Source: Azophilus sp965221755 (lineage in GTDB: Bacteria; Pseudomonadota; Gammaproteobacteria; Pseudomonadales; Azotimanducaceae). From it: DNA of 64,000 nt. The DNA lies in contig OZ244921.1 in the NCBI GenBank assembly GCA_965221755.1, forward strand, positions 1,612,001-1,676,000, in the 5' to 3' direction. Made by a program: the position numbers and the translations under genes. Below, one piece after another: positions 34,681 to 44,227 of this stretch. The notes under the pieces were generated by a model. It saw nothing but the letters and a program-made list of their open reading frames with translations. It made no database searches and had not been told where the DNA came from. Position 1 is the first letter of the stretch; every line of letters begins with the position of its first letter.

Positions 34681-36231
34681 ATGAACCTCATTGTCGATCG
34701 TGTGCTCACTCACTCTGGAGGCGTTTCGGTTTCGCTGCCCGGTCTTTTTTCCGCCATGACCAAGGGTGAAGTGCAAGGCTTTCCAGCGATGCGGCCTCAC
34801 CAGCGCCCTGCATGGCACATGTTGCTAGTGCAACTCGGCGCATTGGCGGCGTCAAAAGCACGTCACGGCCAGTTGCCGGACGACACCGAAGCTTGGGCTT
34901 CAGCCCTTCGTGGCTTGACGCCCGATTACCCGAACGATGAGCCTTGGCGGCTTGTTGTGGAGGATCGAAGCAAACCCGCCTTCCTACAGCCCCCCGACCC
35001 TGGCGGACCACTGAAGTGGTCCTCTGTTCCGACTCCAGATGCACTGGACCTTCTCATCACCTCCAAAAACCATGATGTGAAGAAGGCAGTAGCCCGGAAG
35101 GCGACCCCCGAAGACTGGGTTTTCGCCCTTGCCTCACTACAGACTTGCGAGGGATACGGCGGTGCGGGCAACCACGGGATTGCCCGCATGAACGGCGGCT
35201 CTTCCAGCCGCGTCATGTTGGGGCTTTCCCCAACCCAGGAACGCTCTCTGTCGGTGGATCCATCCGCATGGTGGCGACGAGATACACTCCAACTTATTTC
35301 AAAGCGCAACCTTGGCGAAAATCCCCCAATTGGTGAAATCGGCGGTTCGGCCTTGCTCTGGTGTCTCGACTGGCCAGAAGCCGATCAACTTGACGTGCAA
35401 CGATTAGACCCTTGGTTCATTGAGGTGTGCCGAAGGGTTCGATTAATCTTCTCCGGCGATGACATCAGTGCAGAGCGGGCAACGTCAAAAGCAGCTCGAA
35501 TCCAAGCAAAGGCTCATAAGGGAAACGTCGGCGACCCTTGGGCACCAGTGAATATAGGCGAAGGAAAGGCGCTTACTCTATCCACCAGTGGGGACTTCGA
35601 TTATGTTCGTTTATGCGAATTGTTGTTTTCCGGGGATTGGAAGGTGCCGTGCCTTGCTGGTGCAGTAGAGGACGATGCGGACGACATGCTCCTAGTGGCG
35701 GAAGCGCTCTCGCGGGGCAACAGCAAGACCGAAGGGTTCAAGTCACGGGTCATCAACGTGCCGGGAAAAGTTCGGTCAATCATCTCCTCAGATAAGGCGT
35801 CTTCGCTCTCCAAGGCGCAAATCGAAGAGATCAACGCCTTCAATTTGGCGTTGCGCAATGCGTTGGCATTAGTCGCGGCGGGCGGCAATCGTGACAATAT
35901 CGATAAGAAACATTATGCACATTCAAAGCTGCCAAGACGGCAATTTGATCGCGCCGCTGACCGAATCTTTTTCCCTCATTTATGGCATAGACTATCGGTT
36001 ACCGCTCAATCCCCCGACGGAGAGTTCAAGGCCAAGCGCAGCTTTCTTGTCAAGCTAAGAGAATTAGCGCAATCTGTCCTTGAAGCTGTGTTGCAGGGCA
36101 TGCCTTGCACCGTAATCTATCGTCCGCGAGCAGAGGCCCGCGCACGATATGCCTTCATGGCCGAGTTGCGAAGAAGCGACGTTCTCAATGAATTGTTCAT
36201 TACGGAAGAAAGCGATGCGCCAGCAAATTGA
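34681..36231 (+). CDS. casA: Cascade large subunit Cas8e (Cse1/CasA)
   Basis: The 516-residue protein begins MNLIVDRVLTHSGG, with the FPAMRPHQRPAWHMLLVQL block near 40 that is typical of Cse1. It also has LQTCEGYGGAGNHGIARMNGG near 158 and DPWFIEVCRRVRL. The large subunit recognises the PAM and starts R-loop formation. Its 3' end overlaps casB by 17 bp. GC content of the cas genes is visibly lower than in neighbouring housekeeping genes, consistent with acquisition. Confidence 0.92.
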   Translation: MNLIVDRVLTHSGGVSVSLPGLFSAMTKGEVQGFPAMRPHQRPAWHMLLVQLGALAASKARHGQLPDDTEAWASALRGLTPDYPNDEPWRLVVEDRSKPAFLQPPDPGGPLKWSSVPTPDALDLLITSKNHDVKKAVARKATPEDWVFALASLQTCEGYGGAGNHGIARMNGGSSSRVMLGLSPTQERSLSVDPSAWWRRDTLQLISKRNLGENPPIGEIGGSALLWCLDWPEADQLDVQRLDPWFIEVCRRVRLIFSGDDISAERATSKAARIQAKAHKGNVGDPWAPVNIGEGKALTLSTSGDFDYVRLCELLFSGDWKVPCLAGAVEDDADDMLLVAEALSRGNSKTEGFKSRVINVPGKVRSIISSDKASSLSKAQIEEINAFNLALRNALALVAAGGNRDNIDKKHYAHSKLPRRQFDRAADRIFFPHLWHRLSVTAQSPDGEFKAKRSFLVKLRELAQSVLEAVLQGMPCTVIYRPRAEARARYAFMAELRRSDVLNELFITEESDAPAN

Positions 36232-36790
36232 AAATGCGGCGACGGCAGCGTGCGCCGCTGCCGTATTGATTCAGCATCTTTCTCCCGGGCAACTTGCCGA
36301 CCTGCGGCGAATGGAGGCAGGGCGAACAGCGCCAGCCTTCTGGAGGCTGGCCGCGCGTCATCCCGGCTCCATCGGAAACCCTGCGCTTGAGGAAATATGG
36401 AGGAGTGTCATTCGTATCATAGCAATCCTGACCGCTAAGGGGGAGCCGGAAAACCGCACGCCGCTCCATAATCAAAATCGCCGTCTTGGCGCGGTTCTAT
36501 GCGATGGCGGAGATCTGGAATGGCCCTCATCAAATCCACCACGACCGGCGTTGAGCGAACACCGTTTGATGAAGCTCCTAGCGGCACGAGGACAGAACCG
36601 CAGAGTCCTTCTGGCTCGATCTGCCCGCGCTGTTGCCCGTTCCATGCAGCAGGGCAGTGGCCTGAATGTGCCGGATATCGCATTTGCGCTGCTGTATCCC
36701 GAAGAAAATAACCGATATATCGCCGAACACTATTATCGACGGCTGGATTCAGCTTCCGCCGCCAAATCCGCAGAAGGAGCAAAACCATGA
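36215..36790 (+). CDS. casB: Cascade small subunit Cas11e (Cse2/CasB)
   Basis: The 191-residue helical protein starts at ATG 36215 (MRQQIENAATAACAAAVLIQH), inside the casA end. LRRMEAGRTAPAFWRLAARH and the C-terminal IAFALLYPEENNRYIAEHYYRRL are Cse2-type. The small subunit forms the dimer along the Cascade belly that holds the displaced strand. It overlaps casC by 4 bp (ATGA). Confidence 0.9.
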   Translation: MRQQIENAATAACAAAVLIQHLSPGQLADLRRMEAGRTAPAFWRLAARHPGSIGNPALEEIWRSVIRIIAILTAKGEPENRTPLHNQNRRLGAVLCDGGDLEWPSSNPPRPALSEHRLMKLLAARGQNRRVLLARSARAVARSMQQGSGLNVPDIAFALLYPEENNRYIAEHYYRRLDSASAAKSAEGAKP

Positions 36791-37905
36791 CAGCGCCTCG
36801 CTTCCTACAGATTCATACGCTAACTTCATATACGGCGACCCTACTGAACCGAGATGACAGCGGTTTGGCGAAACGCTTGCCTTACGGCGATGCACTGCGC
36901 ACACGAGTGTCATCTCAATGCCTAAAGCGCCATTGGCGGATCGCTGAAGATCCCCATGCACTGCAAAACATTGATGGCGTAAAAGCTGCCTACCGTTCGC
37001 GGGAGCTCGTGACAAAGCTGGTAATTGACCCCTTGCGGGGAAGGTTTCCTGACGAAGTTGTTGACGCACTTGAGCCACAATTGCAGATAGCTGTTTACGG
37101 CGACAAAGGAACAAGCAAAAAAGGTCGGCAGACGTTGCTGATCGGGCAGCCTGAGATTGATTGGCTTTCTAGCCAAGCGGAGCAATTGGCACAAAAGGCA
37201 GGAAATGACGCGGAGGCGGCCACTGAGGTAGGAGAAGAGTGGAGGAAAGATATCCGCGCTAACATCAAGGCCATGCGTGATAGTACAACCTTGCCCGGAG
37301 GATTAACAGCAGCCCTATTCGGACGCATGGTCACATCGGATCCCGAAGCCAACATTACGGCGCCGGTACATGTCGCGCATGCGTTCACTGTCCATGAAGA
37401 GGAGTCCGAGAGCGATTACTTCACGGCTGTCGATGATCTTTCCGGCGACGATCCCGGCGCCGATACCATTCAGGAAACGGAACTCACTTCAGGCCTCTTT
37501 TATGGTTACGTCGTGGTCGATTTGCCTGGGCTGTTGAAAAACTTGAGTGGCGATGCGGAGCTCGTGGGCGAGGTGCTCCACAACTTGATTTACCTGATTG
37601 CTGAAGTGTCTCCGGGTGCTAAGCTTGGGTCCACCGCACCCTATGGTCGCGCCGCTTTCATGCTTCTGGAAGCGGGGGACCGACAGCCGCGAAGCTTGGC
37701 TGGAGCCTACAGAAAGCCGTGTAATGGACAGGTCCGCCCCGCTGTTTCCGCATTGTGTGCACATCTCACCGAAATGGATGAAGCTTACGCAACCGGGGAA
37801 GCTCGTCGGGTGATGTCATTAGCCAACGATGGGACTCCAAATGCCGAACCCGGTTCAATCGCTGATTTGGCAAATTGGGCGAAGGGGTTGCCGGGAGCGC
37901 TGTGA
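36787..37905 (+). CDS. casC: Cascade backbone subunit Cas7e (Cse4/CasC)
   Basis: The 372-residue RAMP protein starts FLQIHTLTSYTATLLNRDDS, with GLAKRLPYGDALRTRVSSQCLKR in two parts near 28-50, as in all Cse4 proteins. ALFGRMVTSDPEANITAPVHVAHAF near 180 is the other hallmark. Six copies coat the crRNA spacer in Cascade. It is followed after 3 bp by casD. Confidence 0.95.
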   Translation: MTAPRFLQIHTLTSYTATLLNRDDSGLAKRLPYGDALRTRVSSQCLKRHWRIAEDPHALQNIDGVKAAYRSRELVTKLVIDPLRGRFPDEVVDALEPQLQIAVYGDKGTSKKGRQTLLIGQPEIDWLSSQAEQLAQKAGNDAEAATEVGEEWRKDIRANIKAMRDSTTLPGGLTAALFGRMVTSDPEANITAPVHVAHAFTVHEEESESDYFTAVDDLSGDDPGADTIQETELTSGLFYGYVVVDLPGLLKNLSGDAELVGEVLHNLIYLIAEVSPGAKLGSTAPYGRAAFMLLEAGDRQPRSLAGAYRKPCNGQVRPAVSALCAHLTEMDEAYATGEARRVMSLANDGTPNAEPGSIADLANWAKGLPGAL

Positions 37906-37908
37906 ATC

Positions 37909-38631
37909 GTGACCTACCGTTGGCTCGTGATGCAGATTGAGGCGCCCATGATGGCCTTCGGCGGCGTCCTCATCGATCAAGTAGGACCTACGCGAGATTT
38001 TCCGGCAGCTTCAATGCTGGTCGGGCTAATCGGCAACGCGCTGGGGTGGCGATGGTCAGATGACGAGAAACACCAAGCTATTCAAGATCGCTTGATTTTT
38101 GCCTCCCGCCGAGAACGCGAAGGCTCGGTTTTAACTGATGCTCAAAACGCCCAATTGTCCAAAACGGACAAAGGCTGGACGACTCATGGCGCACCGGAAG
38201 GACGAGAAGGGGCAAGCTACAATGCTCCCCATCGGAGATTTCGGGACTATCACGCCGATTCGGCAATTTACACCGTCATGCGCCTAAATCGAGAACAACA
38301 AGCCCCGACACTCGATCAAGTGGCAAGAGCCTTTGATCGACCGGCACGCCCTCTCTACATCGGCCGCAAACCCTGCCTGCCATCCAAGCCGTTGCTATTG
38401 GCCGAGTCTAGCCGATGGGTAACAGCGGAAACGGCCCACAACGCCCTAAAGGCCATCCCCGGAGACGGCAATCGACTCAGGGCACTTTGGCCAACGGATC
38501 AAGGCCCCGAAACCGGCATTGACGTGGACCGCATCGCCGATCTGGCCGATATTCGCAGCTGGCGCATTGGATACCACGGCGGGTCACGACGGGTTGTTGA
38601 GGGATGGGTAGCCCCAGTCGTTTCTGAATGA
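37909..38631 (+). CDS. casD: Cascade subunit Cas5e (CasD)
   Basis: The 240-residue protein starts at GTG 37909 (TYRWLVMQIEAPMMAFGG), the usual Cas5e opening followed by DQVGPTRDFPAASMLVGLIGNALG. RPLYIGRKPCLPSKPLL near 143 is also diagnostic. Cas5e caps the 5' handle of the crRNA. It overlaps casE by 4 bp. Confidence 0.94.
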   Translation: MTYRWLVMQIEAPMMAFGGVLIDQVGPTRDFPAASMLVGLIGNALGWRWSDDEKHQAIQDRLIFASRREREGSVLTDAQNAQLSKTDKGWTTHGAPEGREGASYNAPHRRFRDYHADSAIYTVMRLNREQQAPTLDQVARAFDRPARPLYIGRKPCLPSKPLLLAESSRWVTAETAHNALKAIPGDGNRLRALWPTDQGPETGIDVDRIADLADIRSWRIGYHGGSRRVVEGWVAPVVSE

Positions 38632-39416
38632 CGGTATCCGTTAACTTGATTTGCACGCCTCTGGAAACTGGTGCCCTCGCCCGTTGGGCGATGGACCGTG
38701 GCTGGGTTCGTCGGCACCGAGGCGTAGAGGCTTTCGATGAAGGTCGGGCGCTGCATCACTTGCTTGACGAGACCTTCGGGGTTGGCGCACTTCGACCCTT
38801 CAGGCTGCTTGTGCCACCCCGTCGCTCAAGCGGCAACCTCTATGCCTATTCCACCCTTGATGCGGAAGCGCTACATACGGCGGCTCAAACTCTGGCCTGC
38901 CCTGAAACCCTAAGTATCCTTAGTCCTGATCGTATGGAAAGCAAGACCATGCCTGCCAATTGGCGTGAAGGGCAGCAATTGGGGTTCGACCTCCGAGTAC
39001 GCCCAGTTCGACGGTTGCGACGCGAAATGGAGACTCCAAAGGGCCACCTCAGCAAAGGCAAGGAGATCGATGCGTTCCTGCTGGAAGCCCTGCGCCAACA
39101 CCCCAACAGCCCTTCAGGCATGACCGCGGCCAAACGCACCCGCGAAAATGTGTATTTGGACTGGCTCGCTGAGCGCCTTAGGCCTGCTGCGGTTCTCGAC
39201 CACTCGAAAAGCCGCTTAGCCCGCTTCCGTCGTTCCATAGTTTCGCGTGGCAATCACGGTTCCGAAGGCCCTGACGCCACGATTCACGGCACACTAACGA
39301 TAGTTGATGCAGACGCCTTCGCGGCCCTGCTTTCAGTCGGCGTCGGGCGCCACAAAGCCTATGGATACGGAATGCTGTTGCTGCGCTCACCAAATAGACC
39401 TGCACTGACAAGTTGA
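38628..39416 (+). CDS. casE: crRNA endoribonuclease Cas6e (CasE)
   Basis: The 262-residue RAMP endonuclease carries DEGRALHHLLDETFG near 37-51, where the catalytic His region of Cas6e lies, FRLLVPPRRSSGNLYAYS, and the C-terminal glycine-rich loop GVGRHKAYGYGMLLL near 243-257. It cuts the hairpin repeats of the array at 40.7 kb and remains bound to the 3' handle. It is separate from the type III-type Cas6 at 0.9 kb. Confidence 0.94.
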   Translation: MTVSVNLICTPLETGALARWAMDRGWVRRHRGVEAFDEGRALHHLLDETFGVGALRPFRLLVPPRRSSGNLYAYSTLDAEALHTAAQTLACPETLSILSPDRMESKTMPANWREGQQLGFDLRVRPVRRLRREMETPKGHLSKGKEIDAFLLEALRQHPNSPSGMTAAKRTRENVYLDWLAERLRPAAVLDHSKSRLARFRRSIVSRGNHGSEGPDATIHGTLTIVDADAFAALLSVGVGRHKAYGYGMLLLRSPNRPALTS

Positions 39417-40304
39417 ATGCTGAAGGGGCGACTAGGTCTCGAAAGCGCAAAGGTCCCATACAAAGACCGTGCCGGGTTGCTTTATCTCGCCCGAGGAGCG
39501 CTGACCGCTAGGGACGGTACACTGGCGTTTCTGCAAGGACCGGCAACCAACTCGGATGCTTTGGCTTCCGGAGACTACGCCATTCCGCTGCAAGGAGTTT
39601 CGATGATTCTGCTCGGCCCCGGCTCTACGGTGAGCCATGACGCGCTGAGATTGCTGGCGCACGCGCGGACCGCACTGGCGGCGGTGGGGGAAGACGGCGT
39701 CCGCCTCTATACCGCGCCACCGCTCATCCCAGATCGTTCCGGCTTGGCGCGCAAGCAAGCAACGCACTGGGCCAACGAGGACAAACGATTGAACACCGCC
39801 CGCCGAATGTATGCGTGGCGTTTAGGAAAGGTTCTTCCGCACCGCTCCCTTGACGTGCTGCGTGGGATTGAAGGGGCGCGGATGAAGGAAAGTTATCGGC
39901 TTATGGCTACGCAGATCGGCGTGGAGTGGCGCGGAAGACGCTATGATCGCGCACGGCCTAGCGCGAGCGATCTTCCCAATCAGGCGCTTAACCATGCCTC
40001 AAGTGCTGTTGAAGGAGCAGCCGCCATAGCGGTTTCAGCGACGAGCACAATTCCTCAGCTAGGCTTCATTCACGAGGATCCTGGGCAGTCATTCGTGCTG
40101 GATATCGCCGATCTCTACCGAGACACCATAACGATCCCGTGTGCCTTCCGCGCCGCCAAACAAGCCACTGACCGGCCAATGGACAACATTGAGCGAATCA
40201 CTCGTAGGAGTGTGGGCAAGGCACTGGCTCGCGAGCAGATCATTCCTGCGATGATCGAACGGATCAAGTTGTTATTCACGGAAGACTCCGATAAGGATCG
40301 TTGA
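39417..40304 (+). CDS. cas1: CRISPR integrase Cas1 (type I-E)
   Basis: The 295-residue protein has the Cas1e order: SAKVPYKDRAGLLYLARGAL at the start, LLGPGSTVSHDALRLLA near 63-79, the catalytic Glu in IEGARMKESYR near 150, then the C-terminal catalytic His in ALNHASSAVEGAAA and Asp in SFVLDIADLYRD near 224-235. With Cas2 it integrates new spacers at the leader end. It starts directly after the casE stop. Confidence 0.95.
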   Translation: MLKGRLGLESAKVPYKDRAGLLYLARGALTARDGTLAFLQGPATNSDALASGDYAIPLQGVSMILLGPGSTVSHDALRLLAHARTALAAVGEDGVRLYTAPPLIPDRSGLARKQATHWANEDKRLNTARRMYAWRLGKVLPHRSLDVLRGIEGARMKESYRLMATQIGVEWRGRRYDRARPSASDLPNQALNHASSAVEGAAAIAVSATSTIPQLGFIHEDPGQSFVLDIADLYRDTITIPCAFRAAKQATDRPMDNIERITRRSVGKALAREQIIPAMIERIKLLFTEDSDKDR

Positions 40305-40307
40305 GCA

Positions 40308-40601
40308 GTGCCAATATCCATGGTCGTGACCAGCAATGTCGAGGCTCGTTATCGTGGTTTTCTTACTTCGGTAATGCTGGAAGTAGCACCGGGCGTCTAT
40401 GTGGCGCCTGACATGTCCGTAGCTGTCAGAAAGCGGATGTGGGACGTTCTTTCCGCGTGGTGGGTTTCCCTTGGAACCGGATCGATCGTGCTGGTCTGGC
40501 GAGACACGAATGCTGTGGGCAATCTTCAAATTGAAACCTTGGGTGAGCCTCCCAAGGAAATCGTGGACGCCGACGGGATTTTGCTGGTAAAGCGTAAGTA
40601 G
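40308..40601 (+). CDS. cas2: Cas2e (type I-E adaptation protein)
   Basis: The 97-residue protein from GTG 40308 has the Cas2e (ygbF-like) layout: MVVTSNVEARYRGFLTSVML, EVAPGVYVAPDMSVAVR, then MWDVLSAWW and GSIVLVWRDTNAVGNLQI. It bridges Cas1 dimers in the integration complex. Three bases separate it from cas1; the array leader follows. Confidence 0.94.
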   Translation: MPISMVVTSNVEARYRGFLTSVMLEVAPGVYVAPDMSVAVRKRMWDVLSAWWVSLGTGSIVLVWRDTNAVGNLQIETLGEPPKEIVDADGILLVKRK

Positions 40602-40664
40602 GGCCAACCAAATCTCGGCTAAGATCTTTAAAAAACTATATATTTCAATGCTTTAATGGCTAGA
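40602..40664 (+). promoter_or_regulatory. CRISPR leader
   Basis: This 63-bp AT-rich stretch between cas2 and the first repeat includes TTTAAAAAACTATATATT and would hold the leader recognition elements. Its position next to cas1-cas2 and the degenerate repeat at the far end agree that new spacers enter here and the array is transcribed on the plus strand. Confidence 0.75.
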
Positions 40665-43600
40665 GGTTCCCCCGCATACGCGGGGATAGACCCCGAGGGC
40701 GGCACGGTCCCAAGAAGCGTGCAGCGGTTCCCCCGCATACGCGGGGATAGACCCCTGAGGTTTCAGGCTCTTGGCCAAGCCTACCGGGTTCCCCCGCATA
40801 CGCGGGGATAGACCCGAGGTGTTTCGCAGCTCAAACGGTTGGGTCTAGGTTCCCCCGCATACGCGGGGATAGACCCCACAGACCCGCAACTGCGCCAATG
40901 GTCCGCGCGGTTCCCCCGCATACGCGGGGATAGACCCTGGGATCAGATCAACGGCGCAGGGGGAGAGCCGGTTCCCCCGCATACGCGGGGATAGACCCTA
41001 GCCGCCGCCGCCAAAGCCCAGGCAGACGCCGGTTCCCCCGCATACGCGGGGATAGACCCAAGGTTCCCGCCAGCTGTCCGTTCAGCGGGGCGGTTCCCCC
41101 GCATACGCGGGGATAGACCCCGATCGCTGACGGCCCTTGAGCGACGGCATGGGGTTCCCCCGCATACGCGGGGATAGACCCTCATTGAATCGCTGACGCT
41201 GGGTCCAAATCGTGGTTCCCCCGCATACGCGGGGATAGACCCTGGTGGCGGTCTGGGAAACGCTCCACTCGGCGGGTTCCCCCGCATACGCGGGGATAGA
41301 CCCGGACCTGCGCCAATGGTCTTCGCCGAGGCTGGGGTTCCCCCGCATACGCGGGGATAGACCCGTATCGACGACCATTGGCGGACAGGCCGGAAGGGTT
41401 CCCCCGCATACGCGGGGATAGACCCTGTAATGGCGATGATGCCTGAGTACGAAGCAAGGTTCCCCCGCATACGCGGGGATAGACCCGTGCTATCCAGTCT
41501 GGTGAGCCAGACCCCGAAGGTTCCCCCGCATACGCGGGGATAGACCCGGTTACGCCGATGCTGGGCATCGACTTCACCCGGTTCCCCCGCATACGCGGGG
41601 ATAGACCCCAAAGCATGTCCATTGGGTCATCGCCGCGCGCGGTTCCCCCGCATACGCGGGGATAGACCCGCGTACGAAAGCCTCGACACGGCGGACCACC
41701 AGGTTCCCCCGCATACGCGGGGATAGACCCGACTCCGGTCTCGATTTCGCGGCGCTCGCCGAGGTTCCCCCGCATACGCGGGGATAGACCCAAATGGTCC
41801 GGCCCAAACCGGACTTGGGTGGAGGTTCCCCCGCATACGCGGGGATAGACCTCCACACCATCTCGACGAGATAGTCGAGCTAATGGTTCCCCCGCATACG
41901 CGGGGATAGACCCCATGAGGCGCAGCCGCTGGTACCGTCTGGTCTGGTTCCCCCGCATACGCGGGGATAGACCCCTATTTTGGAGACCCCACGTCTAACA
42001 TTAACAGGTTCCCCCGCATACGCGGGGATAGACCCTACTGGGCAGACCGGTCCCATGGCGGATCGTCGGTTCCCCCGCATACGCGGGGATAGACCCCGCG
42101 CCCTGATCGACGCATGGCGCCTGGCCGTGGTTCCCCCGCATACGCGGGGATAGACCCCAGTGCTGCTCCCACTGGAACAGGGCCGGCATGGTTCCCCCGC
42201 ATACGCGGGGATAGACCCTGGGCGTACCACGAGTGGAAAATCGCGGAGATGGTTCCCCCGCATACGCGGGGATAGACCCCAGACAGCCGTCGTCCCCGCC
42301 AGCGACGGGCGGGTTCCCCCGCATACGCGGGGATAGACCCGAGGGGAAGCCGGAGAGATCGGAGTCACCAGAGGTTCCCCCGCATACGCGGGGATAGACC
42401 CCTTTGCGCAATCCGGGTTCAGGGGCCGAACGAGGTTCCCCCGCATACGCGGGGATAGACCCTGGGAAGAATCCAGACCCTCGCATGGATACCGGGTTCC
42501 CCCGCATACGCGGGGATAGACCCCGAATCTGGAATCGGTACTACCGAGACCCTCGGGTTCCCCCGCATACGCGGGGATAGACCCTGTGGAGAGTAAGACA
42601 CATCATCAAGGAAGAGGGTTCCCCCGCATACGCGGGGATAGACCCGGGGGAAGCCCCAAGGAGGCCCAAATGGCCCAGGTTCCCCCGCATACGCGGGGAT
42701 AGACCCGCGATTTGAAGCCGCCCCAGTGCCCTAGTGCCGGTTCCCCCGCATACGCGGGGATAGACCCTAGTCTGTGTTGAGATCGGCCATTTGGGCCTCG
42801 GTTCCCCCGCATACGCGGGGATAGACCCACGTTGGCGCGCATCCCCGACTCTGTGACGCCGGTTCCCCCGCATACGCGGGGATAGACCCGCGGTAAAGTA
42901 CTTTGAGTTCAAAAACAACGGGGTTCCCCCGCATACGCGGGGATAGACCCTATTCGCGCGAGCAGCTGTGGACTACGACCCAGGTTCCCCCGCATACGCG
43001 GGGATAGACCCTCCTATCTGTCACCTAGAGATAGTCGCGTCTAGGTTCCCCCGCATACGCGGGGATAGACCCTGGTTGCTAGACCTTGGCAACATGATCA
43101 GCCAGGTTCCCCCGCATACGCGGGGATAGACCCAAGTCGCCAGAGCCCATGAGAGTGTCAGCGTCGGTTCCCCCGCATACGCGGGGATAGACCCGAAACG
43201 GAGATCGACCGCGAGTGGTTCATCGAGGTTCCCCCGCATACGCGGGGATAGACCCTGGACGCAGATGGAAGACAACGCGAACGACGCGGTTCCCCCGCAT
43301 ACGCGGGGATAGACCCCATGTTTGAATGCACCGGACTACACCGATGGGGGTTCCCCCGCATACGCGGGGATAGACCCTGCGCCTTGATCGCGGTGAAACA
43401 GTTCGCTCCGGTTCCCCCGCATACGCGGGGATAGACCTCCTTCCCATACTCCGGCCCTTGGGGCGGCTTCGGTTCCCCCGCATACGCGGGGATAGACCCC
43501 CGATCTCCACGAGGATGGCCTTTGGCGTCGCGGTTCCCCCGCATACGCGGGGATAGACCTGCTTCGTAGGCGGCGGGCGTCAGCGCCACCAGGGTTCCCC

Positions 43601-43865
43601 CGCATACGCGGGGATAGACCCTCGCCGCCGTTGGCGTATTCGTTGGGCGTCTGGGTTCCCCCGCATACGCGGGGATAGACCTTGCTCATACGCGAAACTA
43701 AGCCTGGAGTACTCGGTTCCCCCGCATACGCGGGGATAGACCCCAAACAAAAAGGTTGACTTGCGATCCGTCATGGGTTCCCCCGCATACGCGGGGATAG
43801 ACCTGGCGTGCGCGTGCCGCCGGGCTGCGCCGTGACGGTTCCCCCGCACACGCGGGGATAGACCC
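40665..43865 (+). CRISPR. Type I-E CRISPR array, 53 repeats and 52 spacers
   Basis: Repeats of 29 nt (GGTTCCCCCGCATACG then CGGGGATAGACC plus one variable base) recur every 61 bp: first start 40665, last start 43837, difference exactly 52 x 61. All sampled spacers are 32 nt. The hairpin CCCCCGC-ATAC-GCGGGG and the GGTTCCCC start are type I-E. The 29th base is C in 48 repeats and T in five (repeats 20, 46, 48, 50, 52). The last repeat has CACACG in place of CATACG, marking the leader-distal end. Minus-strand frames with SIPAYAGEP and YPRVCGGT repeats are translation artefacts of the array. Confidence 0.98.
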
Positions 43866-44108
43866 GGTGAAGCTGCGCAAGTGCGCCTCGGCGTCGGTGT
43901 CGCGCCAATCGAATCTGACGTGGAAGCCCTTGGCTCGGAAGTGCTCAACCGCCTCGGCCGGCGGCACGTCGAGCGCCCGGGCGCCGCAATCGCCGGCCTC
44001 GGTGGTCAGGGCATGACAGACCACCAGCACCAGCAACCTCCTCTGTCCTTCGGCACCAGGAAGCCCGCACATGCCCTCTGTGCGCGGGGCAGCACTCCCA
44101 TCTGTCAT
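43866..44108 (-). other. Possible truncated coding fragment beyond the array
   Basis: A minus-strand frame from ATG 44108 reads coding-like sequence (AEAVEHFRAKGFHVRFDWRD, TDAEAHLRSFTG) and then runs straight into the last CRISPR repeat. I recognise no family. It may be an old gene cut by growth or arrival of the array, or chance. The remaining bases to 44227 contain a TACAAT box at about 44190 before the ATPase gene and nothing else. Confidence 0.3.
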
Positions 44109-44227
44109 GCAGCGCTTTCAAGTCCCGACCCCGTTCGCCAGCGCCATCGACTTCACCAAGCCCAAGTCCTGCGCCCGCAACCGCTGCGGTACAATTCCGG
44201 CGTCCTCAGCAACGAACGAGCCTCACC

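Noticed and set aside
40943..43948. Long minus-strand open frames with repeated SIPAYAGEP, YPRVCGGT and LSPRMRGN units, looking like repeat proteins
   Set aside because: They are translations of the CRISPR repeats in three frames; the period of 61 bp shifts frame each unit, and no start, ribosome site or domain supports them.
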